Below are positions 54,315 through 62,607 of a stretch of DNA of 64,000 bases, one piece after another. The notes under the pieces are model-generated. The model saw nothing but the letters and a program-made list of their open reading frames with translations, ran no database searches and was not told the origin of the DNA. The translations under genes were made by a program, and so were the position numbers. Each line of letters begins with the position of its first letter. The first letter of the stretch is position 1. The stretch covers positions 1-64,000 of the forward strand of contig JAEUHE010000151.1 in assembly GCA_016793885.1 (NCBI GenBank), written 5' to 3'. Source of the DNA: Verrucomicrobiales bacterium (GTDB lineage Bacteria; Verrucomicrobiota; Verrucomicrobiia; Limisphaerales; UBA11320).

Positions 54315-55814
54315 TTATCGAGGCTTGACCACTCTGTCAAACGGGCGGACCAAGATTTTGAGTTGGAAGGCGACGAGCCAGCCGACCGCCAGAGTCCCCC
54401 CCAGAACGCTCAAACCCAGCCAACCGTTTAGTTCCCAATACCCTTTGAAGCCCAATCCCAAAAACACGATGGCTGACAAGAGATTGAGCCCTTGCACCCA
54501 GCGGGGAAGCCGATCCAGCGTGGCTCCAAAGCGGCGGTCCATCCACAGGTTCAGGGCGCAAATGACCCCGCAGGCGGTCACTCCGGTAAACAGGTTGGCG
54601 GGAGTGAGCAGGCCGACCAGCTTCAGCCCCCCTCCGCCCGGCTGCCTCCAGACCAACAGGGCATTGGCCATCAGAAGTAAGAGGGCACCCAGGGTGCACC
54701 ATCGGATGGACCACTGCCGAACACGTGGATCCCCGGCGGCCAGTGAACCCAGGGGGCGGGCCCGCAAGACCTCACGAGCCAGGGTAGGGGCAACTTCGAT
54801 CGTTCCATAGAGAGTTCCTCCCATCGCCAGCAATGCCCCGAGAAAATAGAGGGGTTGGAGCCAGCTCACTCCTCCGCCGACAAATTGAGCTTGAAGGGTC
54901 AATAAATCGGTGCCGGAAGGCACTCGATGTTGGGGAGCCAGCAGAATCGCACCGCAGGCCACGAACACGCCTGTGAAGGCGAGGACCATGACGAAGCTGA
55001 GTGTGCAGTCGACCCAGATGACTCGGCGGAGATCCCTCATCGCAGCGGGATTGCTTCGTGCCTCTCTCGCCCGTTCCCCATGTTTCTCCCGGAGCCAGGC
55101 CACGTAGGCAAGGTAGTCATAACCTCCTCCGCCCAGAACCCCCGCGTAGTTGGCCACCTCGACCCACACCGGCCGCGCGGAGAATTCCGGGAGTTGAGCC
55201 ACCCAGTCTGGATAGTGCCAGGGTCCCAGGTGAAGCAGGCCGCGGAGCATGGCCAAGAGATCGGGTTTTAGAAAGACCAAGGAGACCAATACGGTCACCA
55301 GCATCACCGCGACGATGACAGATTGAACCCGCTCGGACCGCGCATAGCCTCCGGTGGAGCTCAGAGCCAGACAGCTGAGCAGGGCCGCGATGCCCCACAG
55401 GATAGGGGCAGAGCCGTTCAGTGACTGAGTGGTGTGAGTGAGTGACGACAGCAAGGTCCCGATGGTCCCGGCGTGAAAGCTGACCCAGACTGGGAAGGCG
55501 GTGATCGCCAGAAGTAAAAAAGTAATCGGCAGCCATCCTGCGGGCCCGGGCAGCGTCGTCCATCGCTCCAGCGGATGCCGGTCGGTGGTGAGCCAGTGGT
55601 GAGAGGCGCCGATCACCAGCGCCCACTTGAGCAACAGAACCAATACAAAAACCCCCAGCAATCTGAATTCGAAAATGGCTCCTGCGCGACTGCTGAACAC
55701 GAGTTCCCCGCTTCCGATGGTCAGCGACGCCATGATCGCGCCTGGACCTAGCTGTCTCAGGAATCCTCCGAGGCTGCCTCGGGAAGGGTTCGGACTTGGG
55801 GTTGGGTGGGGCAT
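54315..55814 (-). CDS. Nramp-superfamily transporter without DPGN motif
   Basis: 499 residues with about eleven transmembrane helices. The LeuT-like fold is recognised by the opening GPGAIMASLTIGSGELVFSS. In proton-coupled Mn/Fe transporters the first helix carries DPGN and the sixth MPH, and both bind the metal. Here the first is GSGE, and the region of helix 6 reads NYAGVLGGGGYDYLAYVAW without MPH. This belongs to a separate group that databases label Nramp family divalent metal transporter, but its substrate is unknown. The gene lies upstream of erpA, which would fit iron, but that is weak. Confidence 0.83.
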   Translation of the reverse strand: MPHPTPSPNPSRGSLGGFLRQLGPGAIMASLTIGSGELVFSSRAGAIFEFRLLGVFVLVLLLKWALVIGASHHWLTTDRHPLERWTTLPGPAGWLPITFLLLAITAFPVWVSFHAGTIGTLLSSLTHTTQSLNGSAPILWGIAALLSCLALSSTGGYARSERVQSVIVAVMLVTVLVSLVFLKPDLLAMLRGLLHLGPWHYPDWVAQLPEFSARPVWVEVANYAGVLGGGGYDYLAYVAWLREKHGERAREARSNPAAMRDLRRVIWVDCTLSFVMVLAFTGVFVACGAILLAPQHRVPSGTDLLTLQAQFVGGGVSWLQPLYFLGALLAMGGTLYGTIEVAPTLAREVLRARPLGSLAAGDPRVRQWSIRWCTLGALLLLMANALLVWRQPGGGGLKLVGLLTPANLFTGVTACGVICALNLWMDRRFGATLDRLPRWVQGLNLLSAIVFLGLGFKGYWELNGWLGLSVLGGTLAVGWLVAFQLKILVRPFDRVVKPR

Positions 55815-55865
55815 GCCTCCATCGGGCCGGATCTTCGTCCGACGGGCAAGCCTGAATGCGGCGCC

Positions 55866-56720
55866 CTATGGCTGGGGCTTCGTGGTCCATTCCCGCAGGG
55901 CTTGGATGGTGAGGGAAGTGGTTTCGACGTTGGCCACTCCGGACCAGGATCCGTCATCGACGTAGTCGGTCACAATCCCACCCTCCTGGTTTTGTTGAGC
56001 GAGCAGCCGGTTGAGCACTATTTCATGCAAGTGGCTGGGAGTCGCGAGTCGGCGTTCGGCCAGCAGATACAGCGCGAGTTTATAGGCGGCGTAGCGCTTG
56101 AGGCCGCGCGATGCCGGATCTACAAAACCTTTTCCGTCCCACATGGAGGTGGCGGCTGCGAAATGTTCCCGGGCTTCGCCTTTCGCCGACCCGGTCAGGG
56201 CGAGTGCGGCCAACAATCTCAGATCGGCATAGGCTTCCCAGCCCTTCATCTGGCCGGGGCCGATGACCTCCGTGCGAATGGTTTTGCCTCCCACCTCAAC
56301 CACGTTGGTCAGGACAAAGTGGCGAAAGGGCAGCGGCCGGTGAGCCTCGTTGAACACGATTTCGATTTTGCCTGAGTAGCGTATCCCGCGAGAGTGGATG
56401 GATTCGACCAGAGTCGCCGCGAGCTTGGGCTCGGTGGGGGCTAGCACTTTAGCGGCCAGATAGTTGTCGTGGTAGAGCCAATATACCTTGGCCCCCCGGA
56501 ACTCCGGCAGCAGTCGAACCTGCGGGTCGTACAGATTGGTGAGGAAATGTAGACCACGGGTGATGGCTTCGGTCGGGGTCGGCAACGGGGCGGGCGCAGC
56601 GAGCAGCAGGCTGGGCAGGAAACCGCAGAGCACGGTGAGAGCCCAGCTCACCGAGGTTTGAACTCTGGTCTTAGGGGAACCTGGGGAGCGCATGAGTTTT
56701 ATAAGTTGTTCGCGATGCAT
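55866..56720 (-). CDS. Exported helical protein of unknown function
   Basis: 284 residues with a signal peptide (SWALTVLCGFLPSLLLA). Mostly helical, with VYWLYHDNYLAAKVLAP, GWEAYADLRLLAALALTG, KRYAAYKLALYLLAERRLA, LAQQNQEGGIVTDYVDDGSW and NVETTSLTIQALREW. The recurring Y-x-D-L-x-L-L and Q-x-G-G-I-V-T-D-Y elements resemble an alpha/alpha toroid. I recall similar patterns in secreted proteins of archaea, but this is memory, not a search. ATG at 56693 is an alternative start. First gene of a long minus-strand run. Confidence 0.6.
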   Translation of the reverse strand: MHREQLIKLMRSPGSPKTRVQTSVSWALTVLCGFLPSLLLAAPAPLPTPTEAITRGLHFLTNLYDPQVRLLPEFRGAKVYWLYHDNYLAAKVLAPTEPKLAATLVESIHSRGIRYSGKIEIVFNEAHRPLPFRHFVLTNVVEVGGKTIRTEVIGPGQMKGWEAYADLRLLAALALTGSAKGEAREHFAAATSMWDGKGFVDPASRGLKRYAAYKLALYLLAERRLATPSHLHEIVLNRLLAQQNQEGGIVTDYVDDGSWSGVANVETTSLTIQALREWTTKPQP

Positions 56721-56794
56721 CCTGGCGGAGCGGCGCTCGCCAGTCGATCGAATCCTGGATTTTTCCGATTTACCATTTAAGCACGAGGCTTAGA

Positions 56795-57706
56795 GTGCGC
56801 GCGCGCATGCCGCTACAGCCCATTCAGTATTATAACCGTTACACCGGCCGAGTGGAGTCCGAGGTGATCTACGGGGGCGCTTGGCTGCGCTGGACTTATG
56901 GGAGTCCGCTGGGCCGCCTCGCACTGCATCTGTTGGTGAAGCGGGCGGCCTTTTCCCGCTGGTATGGCTGGCGCATGGACTCGCCGAGGAGCCGTGCTCG
57001 CATCCTGCCTTTCATGCGCGACTATGGGATCAGCCGTGATGAGCTGCTGGATTCCCCGGAGAGCTATGGCTCTTTCAATGAGTTTTTCTATCGCCGGTTA
57101 AAACCCTCGGCCCGCCCCGTCGACGGCTCGCCGGACTCCGCTGTGTTTCCGGCGGATGGCCGCCATCTGGGCTTCGCGACGCTGGACGGCTGCGAAGGGA
57201 TCCTGGTGAAGGGCGAAGTCTTCGACCTTGAGGACTTGCTGCAGAACGCCGACCTGGCGCGCGCGTATCGCCACGGGAGCCTGGTGATCTCCCGCCTCTG
57301 CCCGGTGGACTATCATCGGTTCCATTTTCCCGTCGCGGGAACCCCGGGGCCCACCGCGATGATTGAGGGACCTCTGTTCTCCGTCAACCCGATCGCCCTC
57401 CGTCAGGACATCCGGATCTTGGCGCGGAATCGTCGGTGGATCACGGAGATCGAGTCGCCGTCCTTCGGTCGGGTGCTGATGCTTGAGGTCGGAGCCACCA
57501 ATGTCGGAAGTGCCATTTCGACTTATGCGGCCGGGCAGCCGGTGGCCAAGGGCGCAGAGAAGGGCTTCTTCAAGTTTGGAGGATCCCTGACCATGTGTCT
57601 TTTCCAGCCCGACCGCCTTCAGCTTTCGGAAGATCTGCTTCAACGGACCGCTGAGGGCCTGGAGTTATACGCTCGAATGGGCGATCGAATGGGGATGGCC
57701 ACTTAA
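56795..57706 (+). CDS. psd: Phosphatidylserine decarboxylase proenzyme
   Basis: 303 residues from the GTG at 56795, which has GAGG six bases upstream; an ATG 12 bases further on is less well placed. It makes phosphatidylethanolamine in the membrane. Family landmarks: SFNEFFYRRLKPSARPVD, PADGRHLGF, ISRLCPVDYHRFHFPVAG and VLMLEVGATNVGSA. The self-cleavage site reads FFKFGGSLTMCLF, so cleavage is before Ser264, which becomes the pyruvoyl group; the canonical LGST is GGSL here. The adjacent ClC gene is on the same strand, 66 bases downstream. Confidence 0.93.
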   Translation: MRARMPLQPIQYYNRYTGRVESEVIYGGAWLRWTYGSPLGRLALHLLVKRAAFSRWYGWRMDSPRSRARILPFMRDYGISRDELLDSPESYGSFNEFFYRRLKPSARPVDGSPDSAVFPADGRHLGFATLDGCEGILVKGEVFDLEDLLQNADLARAYRHGSLVISRLCPVDYHRFHFPVAGTPGPTAMIEGPLFSVNPIALRQDIRILARNRRWITEIESPSFGRVLMLEVGATNVGSAISTYAAGQPVAKGAEKGFFKFGGSLTMCLFQPDRLQLSEDLLQRTAEGLELYARMGDRMGMAT

Positions 57707-57772
57707 CTATGCTCCGCGGTTCGGCATTATTGAAAGCTCGTCAAACCGGTCTCGCTCTTCCTAAGTTTCTTT

Positions 57773-59584
57773 ATGGCTGACGCACAGGGCACTTGGCAAC
57801 GGTGCCTGGATGTTTTTCGAAGGTTTGTCCAGAAGCATTGGCTGATGGCGTTGAAGGTGAGGGACCGCCTCCGCATGTCGGAGGAGGCTTTCCATCTGTT
57901 CATCGCCGGGGTGGTCGGCATCATCGGTGGCCTCTCTCAGATAGCCTACTATGTCTGTCATCAACTGCTCCAGTTGCTGTTCCTGGGCGGGTCGGGCGAC
58001 ATCCTGGTCCTCGCTCAAAGCATGTCGGGCTGGATGCGTGTGTTGCTGCCCACGCTCGGGGGATTGGCTGCGGGCCTGGTCTTGCATGTGGGGTTCCGCG
58101 TTCTTCGATCGGGGCCGGAGAGCAATTTTCTGGAGGCAGTAGTGGCTGGGGATGGTCGGCTGGCCGTTCGTCCGGCCTTGGTGAACGCCTTGTCGTCGCT
58201 GCTCAGCATCAGCAGCGGCGCGTCCATCGGCAAAGAGGGGCTCGTCGTTCAGTTGGCCGCCACGATCGCGTCGCGGCTCGGGACGCTGATGGACTGGCCC
58301 CCTTATCGGCTGCGATTGCTGGTGGCCTGCGGGGCCGCCTCGGGGCTTTCGGCGGGCTGCAACGCGCCGATCGCGGGGGCCGTTTTTGCGGCCCAGATCG
58401 TGTTAGGCAATTTCGCGATGAACCTGTTCGCTCCGGTGGTGTTTTCCTCGGTGATCGCGATCATGGTTTCCCGCTCTTTTGTGGATACCGGACAGTGGTA
58501 TGTCGTGCCGTCGTTTCACTTCGACCGGCTCGGGCAGCTACCTTGGTTTTTGTTGCTCGGGGGTTGCTGTGGGCTGGCGGGGGCTTGGTTCCTCGGCGGG
58601 CTGGGGTGGGCTCAGGGGTTTTTTGGGCGGCTTCGGGTGCCGATCTATCTCAAGCTGGGGCTCGGTGGCCTGGCGGTGGGGTTGATCGCTCTGGAGTTTC
58701 CAGAAGTGTGGGGCAATGGGTATGGTGCGACCAACAAGATTCTGGGCTTTAAAGAGGGACCTCAGATCTTCTGGATGGTTTGCGGCCTCACGGTCGCCAA
58801 AGTCGCCGCCACCATCATTTCGGTCGGAAGCGGGGCGGTCGGCGGCATCTTCACGCCCACTTTATTCCTGGGGGCTTCCTTGGGTAGTTTGTTCGGCGCC
58901 GTGCTCCATCTGGGCGGTGTGGCCGAGGAGCTGCCGGTCGGAGTGTTTGCGTTGGTCGGCATGGGCAGTGTGCTGGCAGCCACGACTCACTCGCCTCTGC
59001 TGGCCATGATCATGGCCTTTGAGTTGTCCTTGAACTACTCCTTGATGCCCCCGTTGATGCTGGCCTGTGTGGTGTCGGCTCTGGTGGGCCGGCGTTTCCA
59101 TCCAGACTCCATCTACACCGAGCCGTTGCGTCGTCGCGGGCTCGAAGGCGACGGTGCTCGAGGGAGTGGAGCGACCGCCCAGCGCGTTGGCGATTTTATG
59201 AGGGAACCGGTTCCACCCATCCGCGAGGACGCCTCGTTCCGCGAGATCGCCGACCGCTTTCTAACCGGGCCCAATAACTTTCTGCCCGTTTTGGATGGTG
59301 ACCAGCGACTCGTGGGTGTCGTTGCTTTGCAGGATCTCAAAGACTCCTTGCACGAGGGAGCTTTATTGAACGGGATTATCGCCTCGGATCTGATGCGGCC
59401 AGTTCCCCAGTGTCTGACCCCTGATTTGAAGCTGGCCGAAGCCTTGCCGATCCTGATCGCCAGCGAGCTGCGCAATGTGCCCGTGATTGACTCGAATCAC
59501 GGACGCCGTCTGATCGGACGTATAGCCAGGGCCGAGGTCATTGGCGTGATGACGGAAGAGCTGACTGCGACGCGATTGAAATAA
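57773..59584 (+). CDS. ClC chloride channel/antiporter with CBS domains
   Basis: 603 residues. The ClC signatures are present: GSGIP is replaced by GPESNF (residues 108-113), GKEGLVVQLAA carries the gating glutamate Glu155, GCNAPIAGAVFAAQI, and GSGAVGGIFTPTLFLGASLG. The glutamate suggests a proton-gated channel or Cl-/H+ exchange. The C-terminal 140 residues hold a CBS pair (DFMREPVPPIREDASFREIA, LMRPVPQCLTPDLKLAEALP) that usually binds adenine nucleotides. It follows the phosphatidylserine decarboxylase gene and is followed by a Na+/H+ antiporter gene on the same strand. Confidence 0.93.
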   Translation: MADAQGTWQRCLDVFRRFVQKHWLMALKVRDRLRMSEEAFHLFIAGVVGIIGGLSQIAYYVCHQLLQLLFLGGSGDILVLAQSMSGWMRVLLPTLGGLAAGLVLHVGFRVLRSGPESNFLEAVVAGDGRLAVRPALVNALSSLLSISSGASIGKEGLVVQLAATIASRLGTLMDWPPYRLRLLVACGAASGLSAGCNAPIAGAVFAAQIVLGNFAMNLFAPVVFSSVIAIMVSRSFVDTGQWYVVPSFHFDRLGQLPWFLLLGGCCGLAGAWFLGGLGWAQGFFGRLRVPIYLKLGLGGLAVGLIALEFPEVWGNGYGATNKILGFKEGPQIFWMVCGLTVAKVAATIISVGSGAVGGIFTPTLFLGASLGSLFGAVLHLGGVAEELPVGVFALVGMGSVLAATTHSPLLAMIMAFELSLNYSLMPPLMLACVVSALVGRRFHPDSIYTEPLRRRGLEGDGARGSGATAQRVGDFMREPVPPIREDASFREIADRFLTGPNNFLPVLDGDQRLVGVVALQDLKDSLHEGALLNGIIASDLMRPVPQCLTPDLKLAEALPILIASELRNVPVIDSNHGRRLIGRIARAEVIGVMTEELTATRLK

Positions 59585-59606
59585 GGTCAGCGCGGTATAG
59601 GCCCCT

Positions 59607-59647
59607 CCGCACGTGGACGCGACATATCCTGCTGGCCTTACGTGCGG
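59607..59647. other. Stem-loop between ClC and antiporter genes
   Basis: CCGCACGT at 59607-59614 and ACGTGCGG at 59640-59647 are exact inverted repeats with a 25-base loop. They lie 22 bases after the ClC stop and 23 bases before the antiporter start. It could attenuate read-through or bind a regulator. No U tract follows. Confidence 0.4.
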
Positions 59648-59670
59648 GGATCCGCTAAGTCCATCGGCGC

Positions 59671-61248
59671 ATGACAGTGGCGCATCTCCAGAATACCTCG
59701 AACAGCCCGCGACCGCGGGTGGGTTCGGTGCATCGATTTCGCTGGCCTCTTTGGATTGGCCTCCTGTTTCTGCTCTGCGTCGGGCTGCCTGAGGCAGCAC
59801 TCGCCGCCGCCCACCCAGCCGCTCCGGCCATCGATTTCCCGCCCCCCTTGTCGGGATACCAGGACTCGGGCGCGTCCGGCGTTCTGGAGATTCTGAAGCG
59901 TCGGGTGGAGCAGCAGCCCTTCAACCTGTGGGCGACCTTGCTTTTTTTGGGGGCGGTCATTCATACGTTCGTGACGCATAAGTTTCGGCATCTCGCCCAC
60001 GTGTTCGAAGAGCGCCACGCCCTGGGAGCCGCGGAGCGGGTTGCTCGTGGCGAACCGGCCGGCAGCAGCTCCTGGGCACGGCTGTTCCACTTCCTTGGCG
60101 AGGTCGAGGCGGTTTTTGGTGTGTGGGTGCTCCCCCTGGTCCTCCTGATCACCCTCGAGTTTGGCTCATCGACCGCTGTGCACTACATCAACCACGTGGT
60201 GAACTATCAGGAGGCCATGTTCGTGGTGGTGATCATGGCGATCTCATCGACCAGGCCGGTGTTGGCCTTGGCAGAGGCGGCGTTGCGTTGGGTGGCCGGA
60301 CTGGGTGGCGGCGGCCCTACGGCGTGGTGGTTTTCGATCCTTACCATTGGGCCCACATTAGGTTCCTTCATCACCGAACCGGCCGCGATGACCATCTCCG
60401 CGGCTCTGCTCGCCAAGCAATTTTACCACCTCAAGCCGCGTCCGGCGCTGGCGTACGCCAGCCTGGGGCTCCTGTTTGTCAACGTGTCCATCGGTGGAAC
60501 CTTAACGCACTTCGCGGCGCCGCCGGTGTTGATGGTGGCGGGAGCCTGGGGCTGGGACACTCCGTTCATGTTCCTTCACTTTGGATGGAAATCTTTGCTC
60601 TCCATCTTGATTTCTAACGGAATCTATTACCTCGTGTTTCGGAAGGATTTCGCTCTCCTGTCTCGATCGGAAGCCGCCAGCTCTGCCACATCTGTCAGGG
60701 AGGCATCCAGACGTCCCGTGCCGGTCTGGATCACCCTCTGCCACCTGTCGTTCATGGCCTTCGCGGTGTTGAATGCCCACAACCCGGCGATCACCGTGGG
60801 AACCCTGCTGTTCTTCATGGCGTTCTTTGAGGTGACCCAGGATCATCAAACCGAGCTGCAGCTTCGGCCCGCGATCCTCGTCGGGTTCTTCCTGGCTGCG
60901 CTAGTGATTCATGGCGGTCTCCAGGCGTGGTGGATCGCACCGGTCTTGGGCAGCCTTTCCGAGGTCCCCCTCATGATCGGCGCCGTGTTTCTCACGGCCT
61001 TCAACGACAACGCGGCCATCACCTTTCTTTCCACCCTGGTTCCGAACCTGTCCGAGGGAATGAAATATGCCGTCGTGGCTGGGGCGGTGGCTGGCGGCGG
61101 ATTGACCGTTATTGCCAACGCACCGAACCCGGCCGGTCAATCCCTGCTCAATCGCTTTTTCCAAGATGGCGTGTCTCCGCTGCGGCTGTTTCTGGGAGCT
61201 TTGCTTCCGACGGTTGTGACGACCGTTGTTTACCTCTCCATACGCTAG
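59671..61248 (+). CDS. Putative Na+/H+ antiporter (PF07399 type)
   Basis: 525 residues with a signal-like first helix (WPLWIGLLFLLCVGLPEAALA) and about ten more membrane segments. The sequence matches the putative Na+/H+ antiporter family: VIHTFVTHKFRHLAHVFEER, LGEVEAVFGVWVLPLVLLI, GSFITEPAAMTISAALLAKQ, GGTLTHFAAPPVLMVA, FLTAFNDNAAITFLSTL and VIANAPNPAGQSLL. It resembles ion transporters of the ArsB/NhaD superfamily, where the conserved Asn/Asp and Glu in the broken helices carry the ion. Activity has been little tested in this family. The gene lies after ClC on the same strand and both could serve ion and pH balance. Confidence 0.9.
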   Translation: MTVAHLQNTSNSPRPRVGSVHRFRWPLWIGLLFLLCVGLPEAALAAAHPAAPAIDFPPPLSGYQDSGASGVLEILKRRVEQQPFNLWATLLFLGAVIHTFVTHKFRHLAHVFEERHALGAAERVARGEPAGSSSWARLFHFLGEVEAVFGVWVLPLVLLITLEFGSSTAVHYINHVVNYQEAMFVVVIMAISSTRPVLALAEAALRWVAGLGGGGPTAWWFSILTIGPTLGSFITEPAAMTISAALLAKQFYHLKPRPALAYASLGLLFVNVSIGGTLTHFAAPPVLMVAGAWGWDTPFMFLHFGWKSLLSILISNGIYYLVFRKDFALLSRSEAASSATSVREASRRPVPVWITLCHLSFMAFAVLNAHNPAITVGTLLFFMAFFEVTQDHQTELQLRPAILVGFFLAALVIHGGLQAWWIAPVLGSLSEVPLMIGAVFLTAFNDNAAITFLSTLVPNLSEGMKYAVVAGAVAGGGLTVIANAPNPAGQSLLNRFFQDGVSPLRLFLGALLPTVVTTVVYLSIR

Positions 61249-61397
61249 CAGCAAACGCCGCCGAAAACCTATGGGCTTCGCGTCAGCGGCTCTAGGGAGC
61301 GCGGTGGCACGACCTAAGCATTACCTTCAAGAATGCAGACTAGACAAGCTCTAGGAGATCCTCCCTTCTTCGCATGAGTTCCTGAGGCCGAAGCTGA

Positions 61398-61650
61398 GAA
61401 CCCTCAGGGTTCAAAGAGTTTAGCCGGGGTGTGGAGCGCAGCGACACCCCCGGTCTGTCGTACCCCTATTCAACAGCACCCTGAAAGGCGTGCCACCCGT
61501 CGGCGAACGTAATGCCGAACTGATTAGGTTCCTTGAGTCGGGTGATGCAAATCTCCGAAGCCGGTGGCATCGCTGCGCGATGCTCGGTACTTTTAACAGT
61601 TCCGGGGGTGCGAGCACCCCCGGCTAGATCTCTTTGAACCCGACGGGTTC
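61398..61650. mobile_element. MITE-like element with inverted terminal modules
   Basis: Left module 61398-61453 and right module 61602-61650 are inverted copies of each other. Each starts at its outer end with a 15-base palindrome (GAACCCTCAGGGTTC; GAACCCGACGGGTTC), followed by a CAAAGAG-TAGCCGGGG segment and an inner hairpin. The right hairpin CCGGGGGTGC/GCACCCCCGG (61602-61623) is perfect; the left one encloses GGAGCGCAGCG. About 150 bases lie between. No transposase is coded. A 108-codon minus-strand frame across it has no recognisable domain. Confidence 0.6.
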
Positions 61651-61902
61651 GGGCCCTGCCGGCAAAGTGGGAAACGCTGGCATCGCCCAGCTTGTCTCGT
61701 GCGCATTTTTGGAGGTAATGCTCAGGGCACGACACCGCTGTTCCTTCGCCGTAGATCAGCCTCTCCAATGCAAGCGTTTTCAATAGGCACAACAGCAGCT
61801 ACTCCGCCGCGCAGGAAAAGCGGAGACTTGTCTTCGCAGTTCATAGCGCCTTGTTCCTTCGCATGAAGCTGGGTGACTCCGGACACCTAAGTGATGCCCG
61901 GT
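61651..61902. other. Intergenic remainder without recognised gene
   Basis: About 250 bases between the inverted-repeat element and the HAD gene. The same is true of 61249-61397 on the other side. I find no start codon with a ribosome-binding site, no RNA fold and no known repeat. The region may be debris of the element's insertion. Confidence 0.4.
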
Positions 61903-62583
61903 TCAGCGAAAGCTCGTCGGGCTTGTCCGTAGACCAAGCAGGCTGTTGATCTCATGCGGCTCTAGGGCGGCGACATGCTGCCTCCGTAGAAGCAGTCCCT
62001 GGAGCCCAGCGTCGGTGGATCCACCGAAGTCTTCGGAGCGACTATCCCCGACGTGCAACACTTGCTTCGGTTGCAATTGCAGCGCTTCACAGGTGGCGTG
62101 GAAGATCGCCGCGGTGGGCTTGTGGTAGCCGAGGGGACCCGATGCGGTTACCACTTCGAAGTAATCCTGCAAGTTCAAGGCCCGGAGCGTGGCGTCGAGA
62201 CGTTCATCCCAATTGGAGGTGATCGCCATCCGCAGCCCCTGGGCACGGAGCCGTTCCAACGTCGGCAGCACGTCCGGGTAGAGATGCCATGAGCGCGCCT
62301 CGGTAAAGCGATCGTAAATCAGCGGAAACAGTCGCGACGCGACCTGCGAGGGGAGCACGCCCTCAAAGCTCTTTTCGACGACCTCAGCCCAGTCCTGCCG
62401 CGTGTAGCCGAAACTCTTTCTGCCCTGCCAGGCTTGAACGAATTGCCGGGTTATCCGCTGTGGATCAGGGCAGGGGTAGCCCGACTCGGTGGCTACCTCG
62501 GCGTAGACATCGCCAACGGAAGGCCAGGGCTCGATCAGGGTTCCGCCCACATCGAAACTGATCGCCTGGATACCCGAAGCCAT
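61903..62583 (-). CDS. HAD-superfamily hydrolase-like protein
   Basis: 226 residues with HAD subfamily IA architecture. Motif I reads ISFDVGGTL, with the nucleophilic Asp but Gly in place of the second Asp of D-x-D; motif II is ITSNWDERL, motif III the Lys in GYHKPTAAIF and motif IV HVGDSRSEDFGG. The cap is four-helical. Loss of the second Asp is shared by a known HDHD3-like group and argues against ordinary phosphatase chemistry. It lies 24 bases after the prolyl oligopeptidase gene on the same strand and could be co-transcribed. Confidence 0.88.
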   Translation of the reverse strand: MASGIQAISFDVGGTLIEPWPSVGDVYAEVATESGYPCPDPQRITRQFVQAWQGRKSFGYTRQDWAEVVEKSFEGVLPSQVASRLFPLIYDRFTEARSWHLYPDVLPTLERLRAQGLRMAITSNWDERLDATLRALNLQDYFEVVTASGPLGYHKPTAAIFHATCEALQLQPKQVLHVGDSRSEDFGGSTDAGLQGLLLRRQHVAALEPHEINSLLGLRTSPTSFR

Positions 62584-62607
62584 GGGTCTAGTTCTCTGAT
62601 CAGAACC

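Noticed and set aside
57707-57772. Fluoride-type riboswitch before the ClC gene
   Set aside because: I looked because some ClC genes are so controlled; the 66-base gap is too short and lacks the conserved GG-CGATGG elements.
61466-61792. A 108-codon minus-strand frame
   Set aside because: It crosses the inverted-repeat element, has no domain and no ribosome-binding site; the hairpin sequences account for its composition.
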